64,000 nt of DNA, taken from NCBI RefSeq assembly GCF_041242975.1, contig NZ_CP162488.1:1912001-1976000 (forward strand), written 5' to 3'. Position numbers and translations under genes: made by a program. The notes beneath the pieces were generated by a model that was given only the letters and a program-made list of their open reading frames with translations, had not been told where the DNA came from and did no database searches. Positions 18,396 through 28,051 of this stretch are shown piece by piece; the first letter of the stretch is position 1, and each line of letters starts with the position of its first letter. Source of the DNA: Xanthomonas sp. DAR 35659 (GTDB lineage: Bacteria > Pseudomonadota > Gammaproteobacteria > Xanthomonadales > Xanthomonadaceae).

Positions 18396-18490
18396 ATCGC
18401 GAGGGCAGGGCAGGTTGAAAGGTGGATTTCGCTCGATGGCGAGGCTATCGCACCGCTGCCAACATCGCGCCTCGCATCGATGGCCTCGCC

Positions 18491-20686
18491 TCAACCGATC
18501 AGCTTGTCCGGGGTGATCGGCAGTTCGCGGATACGCTTGCCGGTGGCATGGAACACTGCGTTGGCGATCGCCGCGGGAATGCCGACCATGCCCAGTTCGC
18601 CCATGCCCTTGACCCCGAGCGCATTGACGACGCGGTCCTGCTCTTCGACGAACATGGTCTCGATCTGCTGGACGTCGGCGTTGACCGGCACGTGGTAGTC
18701 GGCCAGCGAGGCGTTGAGCATGCGCCCGTAGCGATGATCGACCTCGGTGCCCTCGCTGAGCGCCATGCCGATGCCCATCACCACCGCGCCGATCTCCTGG
18801 CTGTGCGAGGTCAGCGGGTTCATGATCTTGCCGCAGGCGGTGGCCTCGATGACCCGGGTCACCTGCACCATGCCGGTATCCGGATCGACCTTGACCTCGA
18901 TGAACTGCGCGCCGTGCGCGGCGGTCGCGTATTTCTTGCGCTCTGCGGAAGGCTTGGATTCGTGCACCACTTCCAGTTCCTGCAGGCCGTGCTGGCGCAT
19001 CAACCTGGTCACCTCCAGGCCCGCCTCGGGCTTGCCGAGCGGTCGCAGGCGGCCGTTGGCCAGTTCCACCTTGTCCACGTCCAGCCCGGCGAAGGCGGCC
19101 TGGCCATCCTGCCGCGCCAGCTCCAGCAGCTTGCCGCGGATCTCGCGCGCGGCGCCGTGGATGGCGCTGCCGACGCTGGCGGTGGTCCACGAGCCGCCCT
19201 GCGACGGCGCCTTCGGCAGGCGCGTGTCGCCGAGTTCGAACTGCACGCGCTTGGCGTCCAGGCCCAGGTACTCGGCGGCGATCAGGGTCATCACCGTGTA
19301 GGTGCCGGGGCCGATGTCGGCGGTGGCGCTGCCGACCACGGCGCTGCCGTCGGCCTTGAGCAGCACCCGCGCCAGCGCCGGCATCTGCATCGCCGGCCAG
19401 GTGCCGGTGGCCATGCCCCAGCCGACCAGCAGGCGGCCGTCGCGCATCGAGCGCGGCTCGGGGGTGCGCTTGCTCCAGCCGAAGGTCTCCGCGCCCAACT
19501 GGTAGCACTCGCGCAGCGCCTTGCTGGAGAATGGCTTGCCGGTCTCCGGGTCGGTCTCGGCGTAGTTGGCCAGGCGCAGCTGCAAGGGATCCATCTTCAG
19601 CGCGTAGGCCAGTTCGTCCATCGCGCACTCGATGCCGAACATCTGGCTGATCGCGCCGGGCGCGCGCATCGCCTGCGGCGTCGGCAGGTCGGTGTCCACC
19701 ACTTCGAAGCGGTCCTCGACGTTGGGGCAGGCGTACAGCCCGCGCGCATTGCGCAGGAACGCCTCGTTGAACGCCTCGATGCGCGAGGTGTTCAGTACGT
19801 GCCGGTAGCGGATCGCCTGCAGCTTGCCGGCGGCGTCGGCGCCCAGCGCCAGCTCCACGCGGTAGTAGGGGCGGTAGCCGTGGCCGCTGAACATCTGCCG
19901 GCGGGTGTAGACGATCTTGACCGGGCGCCCGACCGCCTTGGACACCGCGCCGAGCAGGAAGGTGTAGTAGTTCGGACGCAGGCACGAGCCGAACGCGCCG
20001 CCGACGAACAGCGACACCACGTTGACTCGCTCGATCGGGATGCCGAAATAGCCGGCCAACTGCTCGCGGTCCTGGTGGACGTTCTGGCTCTTGTTGATCA
20101 CGGTCAGCGTGTCGCCGATCCAGTAGCCGATGCCGCCGTGCGGTTCCATCGGGTTGTGGTGCTCGATCGGCATGGTGTACGCGGCCTGCACCTTGACCGG
20201 TGCGCCCGCGAACGCCGCGGCCGGCGTGCCGCGCGGCTTCGGCGACTGCTCCGGCGTCGGGTCGTAGGCCTGGTCGAGCAGCGCGACGAAATCGGTCTGC
20301 GGCGTTTCTTGCGCGTACTCGACCTGGATCAGCCGCGCCGCGTACCGCGCCTGCTCGAAGCTGGCGGCGACCACCACCGCGATCGGTTGCGCGCTGAAAT
20401 GGATGCGATCGTCGACCAGGGCGCGGAACGACAGGTCCTCGCCCTTCTTCTTGACCGCGTCGGACACCGGCTTGATGGAATTGAGGTGGGTCAGCACCTT
20501 GATCACGCCCGGTGCGGCCTCGGCGGCGCGGGTGTCCATGCGCACGATGCGGCCCTTGGCGATCGTGCTGGTGAGGATGTAGCCGTGGACCAGATGCGGG
20601 ATCTGGAATTCCGCGGCGTAGCGCGCCTTGCCGGTGACCTTGGCGTAGCCGTCGACGCGGCGCATTTCCTTGCCGATGTAGTTCAT
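18491..20686 (-). CDS. paoC: aldehyde oxidoreductase molybdenum-binding subunit (PaoC/YagR type)
   Basis: 731-residue large subunit of the xanthine-oxidase family, shorter than xanthine dehydrogenase and matching PaoC in length. It opens with YIGKEMRRVDGYAKVTGKARYAAE. Cofactor-binding blocks include GGAFGSCLRPNYYT, QAMRAPGAISQMFGIE and GSATADIGPGTYTVMT. The catalytic Glu lies in GVKGMGELGMVG near residue 697. PaoABC oxidises aromatic and other aldehydes in the periplasm of E. coli; substrate preference here cannot be read. It is the last gene of the paoA-paoB-paoC operon, 22 bases after paoB, and has no signal peptide of its own, consistent with export together with PaoA. Confidence 0.92.
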   Translation of the reverse strand: MNYIGKEMRRVDGYAKVTGKARYAAEFQIPHLVHGYILTSTIAKGRIVRMDTRAAEAAPGVIKVLTHLNSIKPVSDAVKKKGEDLSFRALVDDRIHFSAQPIAVVVAASFEQARYAARLIQVEYAQETPQTDFVALLDQAYDPTPEQSPKPRGTPAAAFAGAPVKVQAAYTMPIEHHNPMEPHGGIGYWIGDTLTVINKSQNVHQDREQLAGYFGIPIERVNVVSLFVGGAFGSCLRPNYYTFLLGAVSKAVGRPVKIVYTRRQMFSGHGYRPYYRVELALGADAAGKLQAIRYRHVLNTSRIEAFNEAFLRNARGLYACPNVEDRFEVVDTDLPTPQAMRAPGAISQMFGIECAMDELAYALKMDPLQLRLANYAETDPETGKPFSSKALRECYQLGAETFGWSKRTPEPRSMRDGRLLVGWGMATGTWPAMQMPALARVLLKADGSAVVGSATADIGPGTYTVMTLIAAEYLGLDAKRVQFELGDTRLPKAPSQGGSWTTASVGSAIHGAAREIRGKLLELARQDGQAAFAGLDVDKVELANGRLRPLGKPEAGLEVTRLMRQHGLQELEVVHESKPSAERKKYATAAHGAQFIEVKVDPDTGMVQVTRVIEATACGKIMNPLTSHSQEIGAVVMGIGMALSEGTEVDHRYGRMLNASLADYHVPVNADVQQIETMFVEEQDRVVNALGVKGMGELGMVGIPAAIANAVFHATGKRIRELPITPDKLIG

Positions 20687-20708
20687 TGCGCAGTCTCCGG
20701 TTCGGCAC

Positions 20709-21710
20709 TCACGCGGCGTCGCCGCCGCTGGCGCGATGCAGGGCGCGGATCATCGCGTGCGTGCCCGTCGGTACCTTGTAGGCGTTGTGCGCCAGCGGAC
20801 GCGCCGCGGCCATCTCGGCCTGCGCGGCGGCGGCGAAGGCGGCCTCGCCCACGCGCTGCCCGCGCAAGGCGCGTTCGGCGGCGTGCGCGCGCCACGGCTT
20901 GTGCGCCACGCCGCCCATCGCGATCCGCGCCTCGCCGATGCGCCCGTCCGGCTCCAGCGCCAGCGCCGCGGCCACCGAAACCAGGGCGAAGGCATAGCTG
21001 GCGCGGTCGCGCACCTTCAGATAGTGGCTGTGCGCGGCGAAGCGCGGCGCCGGCAATACGATCGCCTCGATCAGTTCGCCATGCGCCAGTTGATTGTCCA
21101 GGTCGGCGCGCGCGTCGGGCAGCAGGTGGAAGTCGGCGAAGGCGATCTCGCGGCGCGTGCCGGCCGGCGTGCGCACCTGCACCGTGGCGTCCAGCGCGGC
21201 CAGCGCCACGCACATGTCGGAAGGGTGCACCGCCACGCAGTGTTCGCTGTGGCCGAAGATGGCATGGGTGCGGTTGAGTCCCTCGCGTGCGCCGCAGCCG
21301 CTGCCGGGACTGCGCTTGTTGCAGGGCAGGGCGGTGTCGTAGAAGTAGCCGCAGCGCGTGCGCTGCAGCAGGTTGCCGCCGTTGGTGGCCATGTTGCGCA
21401 GCTGCATCGTCGCCCCGGCCAGGATCGCCTGGCTCAGCAGCGGATAGCGCGCGCGCACCAGCGGATGGTTGGCGGTGCGGGTGTTGTTGGCCAGCGCGCC
21501 CAGGCGCAGGCCGCCCTCGGCGGTCTCGGCGATCTCGGCCAGGTCCTGGAGCCGGGTCAGGTCGACGATCTCGTCGGCGCCGGTCACGCCTTCCTTCATC
21601 AGATCCAGCAGGTTGGTGCCGCCGCCCAGGAAGCGCGCCTGCGGATTGGCGGCGACGCGGCGTACCGCGTCCTCGGCGGAACTGGCGCGCTGGTACTTAA
21701 ACGGCGTCAT
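20709..21710 (-). CDS. paoB: aldehyde oxidoreductase FAD-binding subunit (PaoB/YagS type)
   Basis: 333-residue FAD subunit. The FAD pyrophosphate loop is ARFLGGGTNLLDLMK, with a second contact at MATNGGNLLQRTRC. Cys residues at about 120, 130, 138 and 158 lie in the insertion RCGYFYDTALPCNKRSPGSGCG and EHC, the pattern that in PaoB holds an extra [4Fe-4S] cluster absent from ordinary xanthine dehydrogenases. This supports the PaoABC assignment. The start overlaps the end of paoA by 14 bases. Confidence 0.92.
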   Translation of the reverse strand: MTPFKYQRASSAEDAVRRVAANPQARFLGGGTNLLDLMKEGVTGADEIVDLTRLQDLAEIAETAEGGLRLGALANNTRTANHPLVRARYPLLSQAILAGATMQLRNMATNGGNLLQRTRCGYFYDTALPCNKRSPGSGCGAREGLNRTHAIFGHSEHCVAVHPSDMCVALAALDATVQVRTPAGTRREIAFADFHLLPDARADLDNQLAHGELIEAIVLPAPRFAAHSHYLKVRDRASYAFALVSVAAALALEPDGRIGEARIAMGGVAHKPWRAHAAERALRGQRVGEAAFAAAAQAEMAAARPLAHNAYKVPTGTHAMIRALHRASGGDAA

Positions 21711-22530
21711 CGGCCACCTCCTTCGCCATCTTCAGCGCGGTCAGCTCGGACTGGTCCACGTAGCGCCAGGTCAGCGGCCGCGGCGCGCCGCCGCTGTGCA
21801 CGTCCTGGATCGCGGCGACGATCTTGGGGTAGGCGCCGCAGCGGCAGATGTTGCCGCTCATGCGTTCGCGCACCTCGGCGTCGCTGAGCGCGGTCACCGG
21901 CTGGCGTACGTCGGCGCTGACATGGCTGGCGTCGCCGCGCTTGATTTCCTCCAGCAGCGCCACCGCCGAGCAGATCTGGCCCGGCGTGCAGTAGCCGCAC
22001 TGGAAGCTGTCGTGCTGCACGAACGCGGCCTGCATCGGATGCAGCCGTTCGCCGTCGGCCAGGCCTTCGATGGTGGTGATCCGCGTGTCCTCGGCCTGCG
22101 CGGCCAGGGTCAGGCAGGACAGCCGCCGCTCGCCGTCCACGATCACCGTGCATGCGCCGCACTGGCCGTGGTCGCAGCCCTTCTTGGTGCCGGTCAGGGC
22201 CAGGTGCTCGCGCAGCGCGTCCAGCAGCGTGGTGCGCGGATCCAGCCGCAGCGCGTGGCGCTGGCCATTGACCTGCAGCGTCACCGGCATCGCATTCTGC
22301 GGCGGCGTCGGCGCGCTCGCCGGCGCGGCGAAGGCGGCCTCGCTGAAGGCGATCTGGCCGCCCGCGCCGCTCAGCCCGGCGGCCGAGAGCAGGGCGAGGA
22401 ATTCGCGCCGGGACAGGCCGTTGATGCCGAGCCGGCGCGCCAGCGCGGCCTCGTCGGCGCTGAGCGGCGCGTCCTGCGGCGCTTCGGCGCTGCCGGGCGT
22501 TGTCTGGGACGGATGGGGATCGTGCTGCAT
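21697..22530 (-). CDS. paoA: aldehyde oxidoreductase iron-sulfur subunit with Tat signal (PaoA/YagT type)
   Basis: 277-residue [2Fe-2S] subunit. A twin-arginine motif (SRREFLALLSAAGL, about residues 40-53) follows an unusually long N-terminal extension, so the folded enzyme should be exported by the Tat pathway to the periplasm. The plant-type ferredoxin cluster uses Cys near 119, 124, 127 and 139 (KKGCDHGQCGACTVIVDG). The second cluster uses Cys near 178, 181, 229 and 231 (QCGYCTPGQICSA, NICRCGAYPKIV). First gene of the operon with paoB and paoC. The 270 bases upstream hold a repeat pair but no obvious consensus promoter. Confidence 0.92.
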   Translation of the reverse strand: MQHDPHPSQTTPGSAEAPQDAPLSADEAALARRLGINGLSRREFLALLSAAGLSGAGGQIAFSEAAFAAPASAPTPPQNAMPVTLQVNGQRHALRLDPRTTLLDALREHLALTGTKKGCDHGQCGACTVIVDGERRLSCLTLAAQAEDTRITTIEGLADGERLHPMQAAFVQHDSFQCGYCTPGQICSAVALLEEIKRGDASHVSADVRQPVTALSDAEVRERMSGNICRCGAYPKIVAAIQDVHSGGAPRPLTWRYVDQSELTALKMAKEVADDAV

Positions 22531-22705
22531 CGGTCTCTCCTGCCTGGGGGACCGCCGCGCCGCCGCGCGTGGCGCGGCGGAGGCAGGCGGTACGACCTGG
22601 GTAGCGGCGCCGCCGTCGAAGCCGGCAACGGACGCGCGATGGCGACCTGTCCGAGGATTGCAGCGCCGCCGCGAAGGATGTGCGAAGAGGCGCCGCGCGC
22701 GCCTT

Positions 22706-22776
22706 CTGTAGGAGCGGCTTCAGCCGCGACAGGACCTGTCTGGGGTGTCTGTCGCGGCTGAAGCCGCTCCTACAGG
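22706..22776. repeat. inverted pair of AGCGGCTTCAGCCGC repeats
   Basis: Copies at 22706-22733 (plus sense) and 22749-22776 (inverse) are separated by 15 bases and could fold into one long hairpin. They lie between the 3' end of the TonB receptor gene and the 5' end of paoA, both on the minus strand, so the structure could end receptor transcription before the pao operon. Confidence 0.85.
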
Positions 22777-22802
22777 GGCATTGCGCTATTGCCCACGCAT
22801 CG

Positions 22803-25199
22803 CTACCAGCGGTACGCCACCGAGACCTGGTACTGGCGGCCGGCGATGGGGCGGCCCATGAACACGCCGCCGGTGGCCGCGCCGGGCACGCGCACGTTGC
22901 CTTCGGTCAGGCCCAGTTCGTCGGTCACGTTGCTGCCGCTGGCGGTGAATTCCCAGTGATCGCCGGCATGCAGGCTGGCGCCGACGTCGAGCATGTCGTA
23001 GGACGGCAGGCGCTGGCTGTTGGCCAGATCCGCGTAGCGCTCGCCAATGTAGGAGTAGGTGGCGAACACGCGCAGGTCGCCGAACGGCAGCATCCAGTAG
23101 TAGCTCGGGGTCAGCCGGAACTGGCGCTTGGGCTGGCGCATCACCTGGTTGCCGGTGAATTCGCGGTAGTTGCGGTACTTGGCATCCAGCCACACGCCGG
23201 TGCCGGCCAGTTCGAAGCCGCCGAACGGACGGATCGCGCCTTCCACCTCCAGGCCGTAGGCGCGCGAATCGCCGACCGTGGTGAAGTTCTCGCCGTTGGC
23301 CAGGAACGCCTGGAATGGCGAGTTCTTGAAGGTGTTGTAGAACGCGGTCAGGTACAGGTCGTAGGCGGCGCCGCCGGATTTCAGGCCCAGTTCGTACTGG
23401 TCGATGTCCTGCACCTTGGTCTGCCCGTCGCGCAGGTTGTCGAAGCCCGGGAACTTGACCCCGGAATTGACCCGCGCGAACAGGCTGTTGTGCGCGTCGA
23501 GCTTGAAGTTCAGGCCCGCGGTCCACGACAGCGCGTTGTCGTCCTGGTCGATGCGGCGCGCGCTCGGCAGCGAGATCGAGGTGGCGTTGTCGTACAGCGT
23601 GGCCGGATCGCCGTCCAGGTCCACGGTGGCGGTGTCGTGCACGCTGCCGGTGACGCGCTGGCGCTCGTAGCGCACGCCCAGGTCCAGGCGCAGGCGTTCG
23701 TCCAGTTCCCATTCGTCGGCCACGAACACCGCGCTGTTCTCGCCCTTGTAGTGCGCGCGTAGGGCGAAGAAGGCGGTGCTGGTGAAGCCATCGCGGGTCG
23801 GCCGTCGGCCGTCGGCCAGGTCCACGTCGATGCGCCGCGCATGGTTCTGCGCGGTCAGCAGCATGCTGTTGCCGAGATACCAGGTGTCGTCGGAGGTGTA
23901 CCTGGCGTAGTAGCTGCCCACCGTCAGGGTGTTGCCGGCGAACAGTTCGCGGCTCAGGCGCAGGTCGTTGGTGAAGGCGTTGAGGCGCTTGTCCACCGAC
24001 CACCAGCCGGCCTCCAGCACCTGCTGGTCCGGATCCACCGCGCCGCCGCCATTGGTGTAGCGGCCGCTGCCGACGCTGCCGTAGCCGGCGATGAAATCGC
24101 CCAGGCGCTGCGGCGCATCGCCGGTGAACAGCGCGTAGGTCGGCGCGTCGCCGCCCATCACGCTGAAGCGGTCGGCCAGGGTCCAGTCGCCGACCTGCCA
24201 GTTCAGTTCGCCGCCGAACACGTCGATGTTGACGCCGCGGCCGTCGGCCAGATCGCGCTGGATGGTCTGCCCGTTCGGTCCCACCGGCAAGGTGACGTTG
24301 CGGAAGTCGTTGCTGAGCAGGGTGCCGCGTTGCGCGTTGAGGCCGGGGAAGCTGGACAGGTCGCTGCCGTTGTTGCGCGACAGCAGCGGGATCGCGGTGT
24401 AGAAGGCGTTGTTGTCGTCGGTGTGGCGCGCGTAGAACGTCAGGTCGCCGCTGTCCCAGCGCTTGCTCAGGGTGGCGCTGAACTGGCCGCCCTTGTCGGC
24501 GGAGAACTGCGGGTCGCGCACGCCGTCGGTCTCGCGGAAGAAGCCGCCGATGCTGTAGTACCAGCCGTTGCCCATCGGCCCGCTGTTGAAGAGGTCGATG
24601 CGGCGCAGATTGTCGCTGCCGCCGGTCAGGCGCACGCTGCCTTCCGGTTCGTCCTGGCCCTGCTTCTGGATGAAGTTGGCGGTGATGCCGGCCTGGCCGT
24701 TGGAGAAGATCGGGCTGGAACCGCCGCGCAGCACCTCCATGCGCTCGATGGTGTCGTCGGTGCGGAACAGCGTGGAGTTTTCCAGGAACGACAGCGTCGG
24801 TGGCGGAAACAGCGGCGAGCCGTCGAGCTGGAAGGTGACGAACGGCGCGTCGCCCTCCGACGGCATGCCGCGCACGAAGATGTTGGCGCCGGTACCGCCG
24901 CCGCTGGGTTCGGCCCACACGCCGGGGACGATCTTCAGCAGGTCGGCGCTGCTCTGCGGCACCGCCTGCTGGATCTGCTCGGGCGTGGCGGTGGTGATGG
25001 AGAAGCTGGCGTCGCGCTTGCGCAGGCCCTTGAAGCGCGCGGTGCCGCTGACGACGACGGTATCCAGCGTGGTGGCGTCGGGTTGCGCGGCCGGCGCATC
25101 GGTGGCGGTGGCGGGGTCGGTCTGCGCCAGCGCTGGTGGCGCGAGCAGAACGACGGCGACGGACAGAGGCAGCAAACGCAGGGACAGGGTGGGCTTCAT
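22803..25199 (-). CDS. TonB-dependent outer-membrane receptor
   Basis: 798-residue TonB-dependent receptor with a cleavable signal peptide ending in APPALA. A TonB-box-like stretch (TLDTVVVSGTARF) follows, then a plug domain (SSADLLKIVPGVWAEPSGGG, IFVRGMPSEG, TIERMEVLRGGSSPIFSNGQAG) and a 22-strand barrel ending in the aromatic VSVAYRW. The ribosome site AGGAGAG stands eight bases before ATG. The ligand is not evident: there is no neighbouring siderophore, vitamin or sugar gene. It is upstream of paoABC on the same strand, but an inverted repeat pair separates them, so a shared role is only a possibility. Confidence 0.9.
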   Translation of the reverse strand: MKPTLSLRLLPLSVAVVLLAPPALAQTDPATATDAPAAQPDATTLDTVVVSGTARFKGLRKRDASFSITTATPEQIQQAVPQSSADLLKIVPGVWAEPSGGGTGANIFVRGMPSEGDAPFVTFQLDGSPLFPPPTLSFLENSTLFRTDDTIERMEVLRGGSSPIFSNGQAGITANFIQKQGQDEPEGSVRLTGGSDNLRRIDLFNSGPMGNGWYYSIGGFFRETDGVRDPQFSADKGGQFSATLSKRWDSGDLTFYARHTDDNNAFYTAIPLLSRNNGSDLSSFPGLNAQRGTLLSNDFRNVTLPVGPNGQTIQRDLADGRGVNIDVFGGELNWQVGDWTLADRFSVMGGDAPTYALFTGDAPQRLGDFIAGYGSVGSGRYTNGGGAVDPDQQVLEAGWWSVDKRLNAFTNDLRLSRELFAGNTLTVGSYYARYTSDDTWYLGNSMLLTAQNHARRIDVDLADGRRPTRDGFTSTAFFALRAHYKGENSAVFVADEWELDERLRLDLGVRYERQRVTGSVHDTATVDLDGDPATLYDNATSISLPSARRIDQDDNALSWTAGLNFKLDAHNSLFARVNSGVKFPGFDNLRDGQTKVQDIDQYELGLKSGGAAYDLYLTAFYNTFKNSPFQAFLANGENFTTVGDSRAYGLEVEGAIRPFGGFELAGTGVWLDAKYRNYREFTGNQVMRQPKRQFRLTPSYYWMLPFGDLRVFATYSYIGERYADLANSQRLPSYDMLDVGASLHAGDHWEFTASGSNVTDELGLTEGNVRVPGAATGGVFMGRPIAGRQYQVSVAYRW

Positions 25200-25816
25200 G
25201 AAGAATCTCTCCTTTCTTCATTCGAATACGGTGCGCCGGCGGTGGCGAATCGCGCGTGTCGCACGCGCATGCGCGAGAACGGGTCCGGCGCGGCGCGCAG
25301 CGGGGGCTGTGCGCCGCGCCCTTTGTAACGCCGTTGTGCGGCAACACTGTTGTGCGCCGCGGTATAGGCCGCGATTGCGTGATGGGATGCGCAGGCTTGC
25401 GCTGTCATGGGCATGGGCCCGCGGCAAGATCCGCGAGGTCGCGCCTGATGCCGGTTGCGCGCTTTGTCGCCGATGGCGCGGTGAGACGTGTGCATGGCGC
25501 ACTCAACGCCAGGCGCATCCGCGCATGCATTGCGCAGGCGCAATGCCCGCCGGAGAGCATCCTGTAGGAGCGGCTTCAGCCGCGACGGATATCCTCCGCA
25601 ATCAATGCACTCCCAGGGCCGATGTCGCGGCTGAAGCCGCTCCTACATTGCACAGCTGCGTTCGGCGCGGGCACGCGGCTTGAGGCGTCCTTGCATCGTG
25701 GATTGCGCATCGTGCTCTGGTCGCGACGCGCGGCGTCGACTGCGTTGGCTGGCTGTGGCTCGCTGCCTCGCGAGGCGTGCGATGCACGCGGCGCGTCAGC
25801 CGTTGCAGGCTGTCTT
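25200..25816. other. 617-bp non-coding stretch with an inverted repeat pair
   Basis: No gene was recognised between the two receptor genes. The stretch contains an inverted pair of the AGCGGCTTCAGCCGC repeat at 25562-25586 and 25623-25648. The part next to the downstream receptor start (25200-25330) should hold its promoter, but no clear -35/-10 pair was found. Confidence 0.6.
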
Positions 25817-25843
25817 AAAAAAAAAGGCCGCCCGAAGGCGGCC
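25817..25843 (-). terminator. intrinsic terminator of the ZnuD-like receptor gene
   Basis: Read on the minus strand, GGCCGCC, a TTCG tetraloop and GGCGGCC form a stem directly followed by nine T residues. It lies 27 bases past the receptor stop codon, a textbook Rho-independent terminator. Confidence 0.95.
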
Positions 25844-25869
25844 TCGCTGACGTGCGGGAGAGCGCGGCG

Positions 25870-27939
25870 TCAGAAGAACAGGCGCACGCCGAAGGAGGCA
25901 TTGCGGCCGGGCAGCATCACGTCGTCTTTCAGGAACGAAGTGTGCACGCGCGCGTCCTGGTCGGTCAGGTTGTTGCCGTCCAGGAACACTTCCCATGCGG
26001 TCGCGCCGGCATCGACGTGGTAGGCCAGGTGCGCATCGACCATGGTGTAGCCGGCGGTCGGGGTCTCCTCGACCGCGACCTTGTCCTGCTTCTGGTAGCG
26101 CGTGGCGCCGAGCGCGGCGCGCCAGTTGTTCGCGTCCCAGCGCAGTTGCGCGCCATAGCGTGCCGGCGCGATGCGCGGCAGGTTGCCGCCGTCCTTCAGT
26201 CGCGCGCGCACCGTGTCGCCGAACACGCGCAGATCCCAGGCGCCGTTGTCGTTGTTGGCCAGGTGGAAGGTGGCCTCGCCCTCGAAGCCGTGGAAGATCG
26301 CATCGGCCTGGGTCCACTGGCGGATCGGCAGGAAGTCGTTGTCCTCCTCGTGGAACCACTGCGCGCCGGTATCGACGATGTAGATGAAGTCGTCGTAGCG
26401 GTTGTAGTACGCCGAGACCTTGGCATCGACCCAGTCGTTCTTGAAGTTCAGCCCGAGCTCGGCCTGGTTCGCCTTCTCGGTCTTGAGGTCGGGGTTGCCG
26501 ATCTCGTAGGCGAGGGTGGCGATGTGCGGGCCGTCGGCGAACAGTTCCTCCTCGGCCGGGGCGCGCTCGGCGTGGTCGAGGTTGGCGGTCAGGCGCCACT
26601 GTTCGTTGAAGCGGAAGCCGCCGCTGAGCGAGAGGCTGTTCGGGGTGAAGTCGCGGTCCGCGCCGCTGTCGGTGCGGTACTTGGTCTTGTCCACGCGCGC
26701 GCCGACCTCGGCGCTGACGCGCTCCCAGGTGTTGCGCGCCACCGCGAACACGCCGATCGCGCGGGTGTCGGTCTTGGGCACGAAGGCTTCCTCGCCGATC
26801 GCCTGGAAGGTGCTGTCGCTGCCCTGCACGCCGAACGCGGTCTGCCAGCCGCCGCCGAAGCTGAAGGAGGCTTCCACGCGGCCCTCGTTGGCGCGCTTGT
26901 TGAACACCGTGCCCACTTCCTCGCCCTCGAACTCGGTGTGGGTATACGCGGTGTGGCCGAAGCTGTAGCGCAGCGCGCTGCCGTCGCCCCACGGATCGGT
27001 CAGGCCGCCCTTGAGCTCGTAGCGGTCCTGGTGCAGGCGCAGCGACACGCCGCGCTCGCCGGCGGCCGGATCGCCGGGTTCGCCCGGGTTGCCGTAGTTG
27101 TCGCGGTAGCGCGAGGCCGACAGGCCGACGAAGCCCCAGTCGCCGGCCAGCGAGGCGCCGATCGAGCCGGTCTTGGTATCGAGGAAGGAGTTGGCCTGGC
27201 GTCCCTGCGGGGTGTCGTAGTCCTTCTGGTTGCGGTACACGCCGTCGGCGTGGATCGACAGGCCGCTGCCGTTGCCGGCATCGACCCGGAACATGTCGGT
27301 GTTGCCGTCCTTGTCGCCGCCGTCGACGCGTACCTCGGCGCGGCCGTGCACGCCGTCCACCGGGGTCTCGGCGATGCGCCCGTCGACCACGTTGACCACG
27401 CCGCCGATCGCGCCGGAGCCGTACAGCAGGGTGGACGGGCCCTTGAGCACCTCGATCTGGTCGGCCAGGAACGATTCCACCGCCGGCGAATGGTCCTGGC
27501 TGACGGTGGACACGTCCTGCGTGGCCAGGCCGTCGCTGAGGACCGCCACGCGAGGGCCGTCCAGGCCGCGGATGATCGGGCGGCCGACGCCGGGGCCGAA
27601 GTTGGAGCTCTGCACGCCCGGCAGGCTGGCCACGGTCTCGCCGATGCTGGCGCCGCGGTTCTCGTCCAGGCGCTCGCCGGCCAGCACGTCGACCGGCTGG
27701 CTCAGGTCGCCGGCGGCGTCGCGCAGCGGGCTGGCGGTCACCACCACCGCGTCCAGGTCCTTCACATGCCGGCCCTGGCGATGGCCGTCGTTGTGGCGGC
27801 TGTCGCTGGCCGGTGGGGTGGCGTCGGCGTCGGTGGGAGCGTCGGCGGCCAGGGCCAGGGCGGGGCCGAGCAGGGTGCCCAGCGCCAGGAACAGCGCGGT
27901 GCGATGGAGCGAACGGGAGCGGGAGGAGGACATAGGCAT
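25870..27939 (-). CDS. ZnuD-like TonB-dependent zinc receptor
   Basis: TonB-dependent receptor of about 689 residues from the ATG at 27939. Signal peptide: LHRTALFLALGTLLGPALALA. A His-containing segment (SRHNDGHRQGRHVKDLD) comes before the TonB box VVVTASP. The plug has SIGETVASLPGVQSSNFGPG, RPIIRGLDGPRV and QIEVLKGPSTLLYGSGAIGG, and the barrel ends in SFGVRLFF. The plug pattern and His-rich N-terminus resemble ZnuD, the zinc piracy receptor. A Zur-box-like palindrome about 115 bases upstream and a divergent MerC-domain gene support zinc starvation control. A copper receptor is the main alternative. A second ATG lies two codons downstream, at 27933. Confidence 0.85.
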   Translation of the reverse strand: MPMSSSRSRSLHRTALFLALGTLLGPALALAADAPTDADATPPASDSRHNDGHRQGRHVKDLDAVVVTASPLRDAAGDLSQPVDVLAGERLDENRGASIGETVASLPGVQSSNFGPGVGRPIIRGLDGPRVAVLSDGLATQDVSTVSQDHSPAVESFLADQIEVLKGPSTLLYGSGAIGGVVNVVDGRIAETPVDGVHGRAEVRVDGGDKDGNTDMFRVDAGNGSGLSIHADGVYRNQKDYDTPQGRQANSFLDTKTGSIGASLAGDWGFVGLSASRYRDNYGNPGEPGDPAAGERGVSLRLHQDRYELKGGLTDPWGDGSALRYSFGHTAYTHTEFEGEEVGTVFNKRANEGRVEASFSFGGGWQTAFGVQGSDSTFQAIGEEAFVPKTDTRAIGVFAVARNTWERVSAEVGARVDKTKYRTDSGADRDFTPNSLSLSGGFRFNEQWRLTANLDHAERAPAEEELFADGPHIATLAYEIGNPDLKTEKANQAELGLNFKNDWVDAKVSAYYNRYDDFIYIVDTGAQWFHEEDNDFLPIRQWTQADAIFHGFEGEATFHLANNDNGAWDLRVFGDTVRARLKDGGNLPRIAPARYGAQLRWDANNWRAALGATRYQKQDKVAVEETPTAGYTMVDAHLAYHVDAGATAWEVFLDGNNLTDQDARVHTSFLKDDVMLPGRNASFGVRLFF

Positions 27940-28051
27940 ACCGGGTGAGAGGAAAAGGCATCCAGGCGAGCGCGGACGCTCGCGTTCGCCGCGCGGGCGG
28001 CGGACAGGCACGGAGGTGGGGGAGGCGAGGCGACACTGGTCGCCGGCCAGG

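Noticed and set aside
18491..22530. Xanthine dehydrogenase (xdhABC)
   Set aside because: The Tat signal on the small subunit, the extra four Cys in the FAD subunit and the shorter large subunit fit periplasmic PaoABC better.
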